Origin: GM7GCV1 sp965222065
Lineage (GTDB): Bacteria; Pseudomonadota; Gammaproteobacteria; Pseudomonadales; GM7GCV1
Direction of reading: 5' to 3'
Assembly (NCBI GenBank): GCA_965222065.1
Contig: OZ244933.1
Coordinates: 2,108,001 to 2,172,000 of the forward strand
DNA: 64,000 bases
The stretch's first letter is position 1. Every line of letters begins with the position of its first letter. Shown piece by piece: positions 60,497-64,000 of the stretch. The position numbers were made by a program, and so were the translations under genes. The notes below the pieces were generated by a model that was not told the DNA's origin, did no database searches, and saw nothing but the letters and a program-made list of their open reading frames with translations.

Positions 60497-60695
60497 GGGT
60501 CAGGATCACCGTTTCGCGTGTCCAGAAAAGCCAGAAACGCTTTTGTTCAATCACCTGGAATACCATTTGCCAGCCTTCTGCTGCCGCCTGGTTGAGTGTG
60601 GCTTCCAGCCGTTTAATCGGCAGTCCGGATGCGCCCAGGAAGATGGTGCCACAACCGCTCTCTGCAACGATTTCCACTTTATATTCTTTGTACAT
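60486..60695 (-). CDS. DUF4177-like small protein
   Basis: A 69-residue protein (MYKEYKVEIVAESGCGTIFL, then LEATLNQAAAEGWQMVFQVI) with the DUF4177 pattern: a beta strand, an amphipathic helix, the EGWxxV turn, and a final strand. No function is known. It is two bases downstream of the GNAT-nitrilase gene and overlaps the YidD-like gene, so the four genes look like one operon. Confidence 0.7.
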   Translation of the reverse strand: MYKEYKVEIVAESGCGTIFLGASGLPIKRLEATLNQAAAEGWQMVFQVIEQKRFWLFWTRETVILTLGR

Positions 60696-60697
60696 TT

Positions 60698-62254
60698 TTA
60701 AGCCTCTTTTTCTTTATTTAGCCATTCAATACGGTACAGATCGCGACGACGATCCAGATAGTTGCGTACCGACCCCTCGTTCTGGAGCTTATTTAACACT
60801 TCCAGATCCAGATCGACAATCAGTGTCATTTCCGTGTTGGGTGTTGTTTCCGCCATGATGGCATCGTGGGGAAAGCTGAAATCCGAGGGCGAAAACACCG
60901 CAGATTGAGCGTACTGGATATCCGCGCCATCGACTTTGGGCAGGTTGCCTACGCTGCCGGCAATAGCGACATAACACTCGTTTTCTATGGCCCGGGCCTG
61001 GGCACAGCAACGCACGCGCAGGTAGCCGTTTTTGGTATCGGTCCAAAAGGGCACGATAAGAATTTGCATGCCTTCTTCGGCCTGCAATCGGGCCAGCTCC
61101 GGAAACTCCACGTCGTAACAAATCAAAATGCCAATTTTGCCGAAGTCCGTGTCGAAGGTTCGCAACGTGTCACCGCCTTGCATAACCCAGGCACGTTTTT
61201 CATGTGGAGTGGGGTGCAGCTTGTACTGGGAGTCCACGGTGCCGTCACGACGACAAAGGTAAGCGATGTTCATCAGGCCGTCTTCTTCCAGCACCGGAAC
61301 TGAGCCGGCAATGATGTTGATGTTGTAGGAAACGGCCATCGCAGACATGGCTTCGACAATCTCCCCACTGTATTCCGCCAGTGCCTTGATGGCATCGTAA
61401 GAGGTCTCATGGTGGTTTATGCCCATTAACGGGGCATCAAAGAATTCGGGAAATACGGCCACATCGCATTGATAATCCGAAAGTGCATCCACAAAAAACT
61501 CTACCTGTTGCATAAGTTCTTCGACTGAACGGGTAGTACGCATTTGCCACTGCACCAGGCCCAGGCGGGCATTGGTTGGTTTGGCGCCAATCAGCTTGGG
61601 CGAGCCCGGGTCATAGTAAAGATTTGTCCATTCCAGCAGGGTGGCATAACCGTGGGATTGTTCATCCTCGGGAAGATAGTTTTTCAGGATCCGCTTTACC
61701 TCAAATTCGTTGGACAACTGGAAAGTGAGGATGGGGTCGTAAATTTCCTTGTTCCTGACCTGCTCGATATATTGCTGGGGCGTCATTTCATTGGCGTAGT
61801 CGCGATAATTGGGAATTCGTCCGCCTGCGACGATGGCCTTGAGGTTCAGGTTTTGGCACAGCTCTTTGCGCGCTTCGTATAGCCGTCTTCCCAGGCGCAT
61901 GCCGTGATAATCAGGCGAGACAAATACATCGACACCGTAGAGCACATCGCCCTGTGGGTCATGGGTGGTGAGATAGCAGTCGCCGGTAATCTGGTCATAA
62001 GTGTGCTGGTCGCCAAACTTGTCGTAATCGACAATCACCGAAAATGCGGCAGCGACCACCACGCCGTGATCATCAATACAGATTTGTCCCTCGGGAAAAA
62101 CCTTTAATTGCGACAGGTATTGCTTCTTCGTCCAGGCACCCAGGTCAGGATAGACCCTGTCCATGATTTCCTTCATGGAAGGAAAGTCTTCAGGTTGCAG
62201 GTTTCTTAATTTGAGCTTGTGAGTAGATTCATCGGTTGAGATTTCTTCTTGCAT
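60698..62254 (-). CDS. GNAT acetyltransferase fused to a nitrilase/carbon-nitrogen hydrolase
   Basis: A 518-residue two-domain protein. The N-terminal GNAT domain (about 14-200) has LYGVDVFVSPDYHGMRLGRR, the acetyl-CoA loop region. The C-terminal nitrilase domain (about 230-500) has the catalytic triad: Glu in FPEFFDAP, Lys in YKLHPTPHEK and Cys in ILICYDVEFPE. Such fusions are widespread in bacteria (YhcX-like) and lack a clear substrate. The gene is divergent from the M20 amidohydrolase, sharing 225 bases with a TGCTTAC...GTAAGCA inverted repeat at 62361-62380. Confidence 0.9.
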   Translation of the reverse strand: MQEEISTDESTHKLKLRNLQPEDFPSMKEIMDRVYPDLGAWTKKQYLSQLKVFPEGQICIDDHGVVVAAAFSVIVDYDKFGDQHTYDQITGDCYLTTHDPQGDVLYGVDVFVSPDYHGMRLGRRLYEARKELCQNLNLKAIVAGGRIPNYRDYANEMTPQQYIEQVRNKEIYDPILTFQLSNEFEVKRILKNYLPEDEQSHGYATLLEWTNLYYDPGSPKLIGAKPTNARLGLVQWQMRTTRSVEELMQQVEFFVDALSDYQCDVAVFPEFFDAPLMGINHHETSYDAIKALAEYSGEIVEAMSAMAVSYNINIIAGSVPVLEEDGLMNIAYLCRRDGTVDSQYKLHPTPHEKRAWVMQGGDTLRTFDTDFGKIGILICYDVEFPELARLQAEEGMQILIVPFWTDTKNGYLRVRCCAQARAIENECYVAIAGSVGNLPKVDGADIQYAQSAVFSPSDFSFPHDAIMAETTPNTEMTLIVDLDLEVLNKLQNEGSVRNYLDRRRDLYRIEWLNKEKEA

Positions 62255-62479
62255 AAAGGTTCCTTGTTGGAATCAATTCAGCCTGGTCATTGCTTTTGCA
62301 GTAATAGGAAAGCTTACATGTTTTACGACAAATGTGGTGTAGCCAGGCTGGAACGTTACTTGCTTACTTATACGTAAGCACAGAGTTGCAGGGTAGTAAG
62401 ACAATCTGCCTAAAGCTGTGTTAGGTTATGAACAGGGTAAGTGAATGCTTGTCCACACCCTACTACGCACAGGAGCAAA

Positions 62480-63652
62480 ATGTCGGAACATTGGAACGAT
62501 ATTATCGCCCGGGCGACACGCCTGCGACGTGAGTTGCACCGCCTGCCAGAACTTACCTGGGAGGAGGAGGGAACTGCTCAATCTATTCGTAAACAGCTTG
62601 ACGATCTTTCCATCCCCTGGCGCGAGTGTGCCAAAACGGGCACGGTTGCCCAATTAAATCCACAGGGTAAAGGGGGGCCGCATATTGCCCTCAGGGGCGA
62701 TATGGATGCGCTTCCAATTGAGGAAGATAGTGGAGTGGACTGGTCTTCCGAAAACGCCGGCTGTATGCATGCCTGTGGCCATGATGGCCACACAGCCACC
62801 CTGATGGGTGCCGCAAGCTGGTTAAAGCGCCATGAAAACGAATTGCCCGGACCGGTTACGCTGATATTCCAGCCGGCTGAAGAGGGCGGGCACGGTGCGC
62901 GCGAAATGATTAACGATGGCGCCCTTGAAGGTGTCGACCAGATATTTGGTTGGCATAACTGGCCAGCGATACCCTTTGGAAAACTGCTGTGCCCCGACGG
63001 GATTGTTATGTGCGGCAATGGCACATTCACAATTACCGTTAACGGACAGGGTGGTCACGCCAGTCAGCCGGAGCTTTGTCGTGATCCGGTACTGGCAGCC
63101 AGTGCTATCGTGCTTAATCTGCAACAAATTGTCAGTCGTCGCCTGCCGCCACAGAGTACTGCCGTTGTCAGTGTTGCCTCTATCGAGGCGCCCAGTGGTC
63201 CAACGATAATTCCTGGAAAAGCGGTGATTGGTGGCAGTATCCGCTTTTCTGACCAGGAGACCGGCGATCAGGTGAACCGCCTGATACGTGAGATAAGCGA
63301 GACCACGGCAAAGAGCTATGGCGTTAACTGCGACGTGGATATCCAGCCACGTTACAGCGCGACAATTAACCATGCACATCAAGCCTACGCTGTTCGTCAA
63401 GCCTGGAGAACATTGTTTGGTGACGACGCCATCGATACTGATACGGCAGTCCCTATCATGGCTTCGGAAGACTTTAGCTATTACCTGCAAGAGGTCCCCG
63501 GTGCGTTTGCCCTGATCGGATCAAACGATGGGGAACACAGACACCAGGTTCCCTGTCACAGTGCTTACTACGATTTTAATGACAACCTGATTCCAAGGGT
63601 TGTCCAGCTATACGCGCAACTCGCTGGTGCGCAACTTCCCAATATCGAATAA
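62480..63652 (+). CDS. M20 family amidohydrolase
   Basis: A 390-residue metalloenzyme. ATG at 62480, after AGGAG, gives MSEHWNDIIARATRLRRELH; the frame extends 13 codons further up. Metal-binding GCMHACGHDGHTAT (about 106-119), the PAEEGGHGAREM segment with the catalytic glutamate, FGWHNWP and MASEDFSYYLQ fit the M20D group that removes acyl groups from amino acids. An ectB-like gene starts 31 bases downstream, so the pair may act on an acylated diamino acid. Substrate not readable. Confidence 0.9.
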   Translation: MSEHWNDIIARATRLRRELHRLPELTWEEEGTAQSIRKQLDDLSIPWRECAKTGTVAQLNPQGKGGPHIALRGDMDALPIEEDSGVDWSSENAGCMHACGHDGHTATLMGAASWLKRHENELPGPVTLIFQPAEEGGHGAREMINDGALEGVDQIFGWHNWPAIPFGKLLCPDGIVMCGNGTFTITVNGQGGHASQPELCRDPVLAASAIVLNLQQIVSRRLPPQSTAVVSVASIEAPSGPTIIPGKAVIGGSIRFSDQETGDQVNRLIREISETTAKSYGVNCDVDIQPRYSATINHAHQAYAVRQAWRTLFGDDAIDTDTAVPIMASEDFSYYLQEVPGAFALIGSNDGEHRHQVPCHSAYYDFNDNLIPRVVQLYAQLAGAQLPNIE

Positions 63653-63683
63653 CACCAACGCCGAATAAAAAGAGGTACGTTTA

Positions 63684-64000
63684 ATGACCATTTTTGATGA
63701 ACGTGAATCAGAGATTCGGGCCTATTGCCGAGTCTATCCAGTGGTTTTCGATAAAGCCGAAAACGCCAGGCAAACAGATGAAGAGGGGAAGGAATATATT
63801 GATTTCTTTGCCGGAGCCGGCGTCCTTAATTTCGGGCACAACAACCCTCGAATGAAGTCCGCAGTGATCGAATACATGCAGGACAACGGGGTGACTCATA
63901 GCCTGGATTTACATACAAAGGCCAAGCGGGCATTTATTGAAAAATTTGTCACGACAATCCTGCAGCCAAGAGGTATGCCTCACAAACTCCAGTTTATGGG
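63684..64000 (+). CDS. EctB-like diaminobutyrate aminotransferase, start only (runs off the right edge)
   Basis: ATG at 63684 after AGAGG starts MTIFDERESEIRAYCRVYPV, then EEGKEYIDFFAGAGVLNFGH and THSLDLHTKAKRAFIEKF, ending at ILQPRGMPHKLQFMG. This is the N-terminal third of a class III PLP aminotransferase that matches EctB (diaminobutyrate-2-oxoglutarate transaminase), used in ectoine and some siderophore routes. The PLP lysine lies outside the window. No ectA is upstream; the neighbour is an M20 amidohydrolase. Confidence 0.85.
   Translation, partial: MTIFDERESEIRAYCRVYPVVFDKAENARQTDEEGKEYIDFFAGAGVLNFGHNNPRMKSAVIEYMQDNGVTHSLDLHTKAKRAFIEKFVTTILQPRGMPHKLQFM

Overview
The window is chromosomal DNA from a gammaproteobacterium, most like the Cellvibrio/Pseudomonas side of the class and probably marine. 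The evidence is the conserved tRNA-Thr-Tyr-Gly-Thr-tuf block, a fabA-fabB pair, a pyrC-rnt pair with argG nearby (a Pseudomonas-like neighbourhood), rplQ followed by an MFS gene and ssb, and an EctB-like aminotransferase at the right edge. The genus is inference only.

Layout. 1-2100: an iron-regulated TonB-dependent receptor cut by the left edge, then coaX and a SPOR-domain gene. 2080-4360: a stable-RNA operon of four tRNAs ending in a first tuf gene; two decayed tRNA-Tyr-like copies flank the intact tRNA-Tyr. 4440-8480: tRNA-Trp, secE-nusG, rplKA and rplJL, with a family of double-hairpin repeats upstream of tRNA-Trp and in the rplJ leader. 8647-17260: rpoB-rpoC. 17300-21970: str operon (rpsL, rpsG, fusA, second tuf). 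22100-24300: a copied tuf 3' end with terminator, and a second EF-G gene on the opposite strand. 24620-38660: S10, spc and alpha operons, rpsJ to rplQ, with secY, rpmJ and rpoA. 38700-51600: MFS transporter, ssb, an exported oxidoreductase, fabB-fabA, a peroxiredoxin, uvrA, maeB, rnt and pyrC. 51680-57720: an Rhs/YD-repeat island split into two separately exported halves, with two toxin-tip/immunity modules. 57840-64000: argG, a secreted DUF1080 protein, a small cluster with a TM2-like protein and a YidD family protein, a GNAT-nitrilase fusion, and an M20 amidohydrolase next to an ectB-like gene.

How it fits together. About 36 kb is the core transcription and translation block. It carries its own control sites: stringent-type promoters sharing TAGAAT followed by a GC-rich CGCGC discriminator, an L1 leader, an L10 leader, a terminator-attenuator before rpoB and an S4-type alpha leader. 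The accessory content is small and concentrated in the Rhs island, which looks like an interbacterial toxin locus able to switch tips.

The points most worth a second look are: the unlabelled double-hairpin repeats (five units), the two clearly different EF-Tu genes, the tRNA-Tyr-derived repeats, the copied tuf tail beside the antisense EF-G2 gene, and the two-gene Rhs with an orphan tip that has lost one base.
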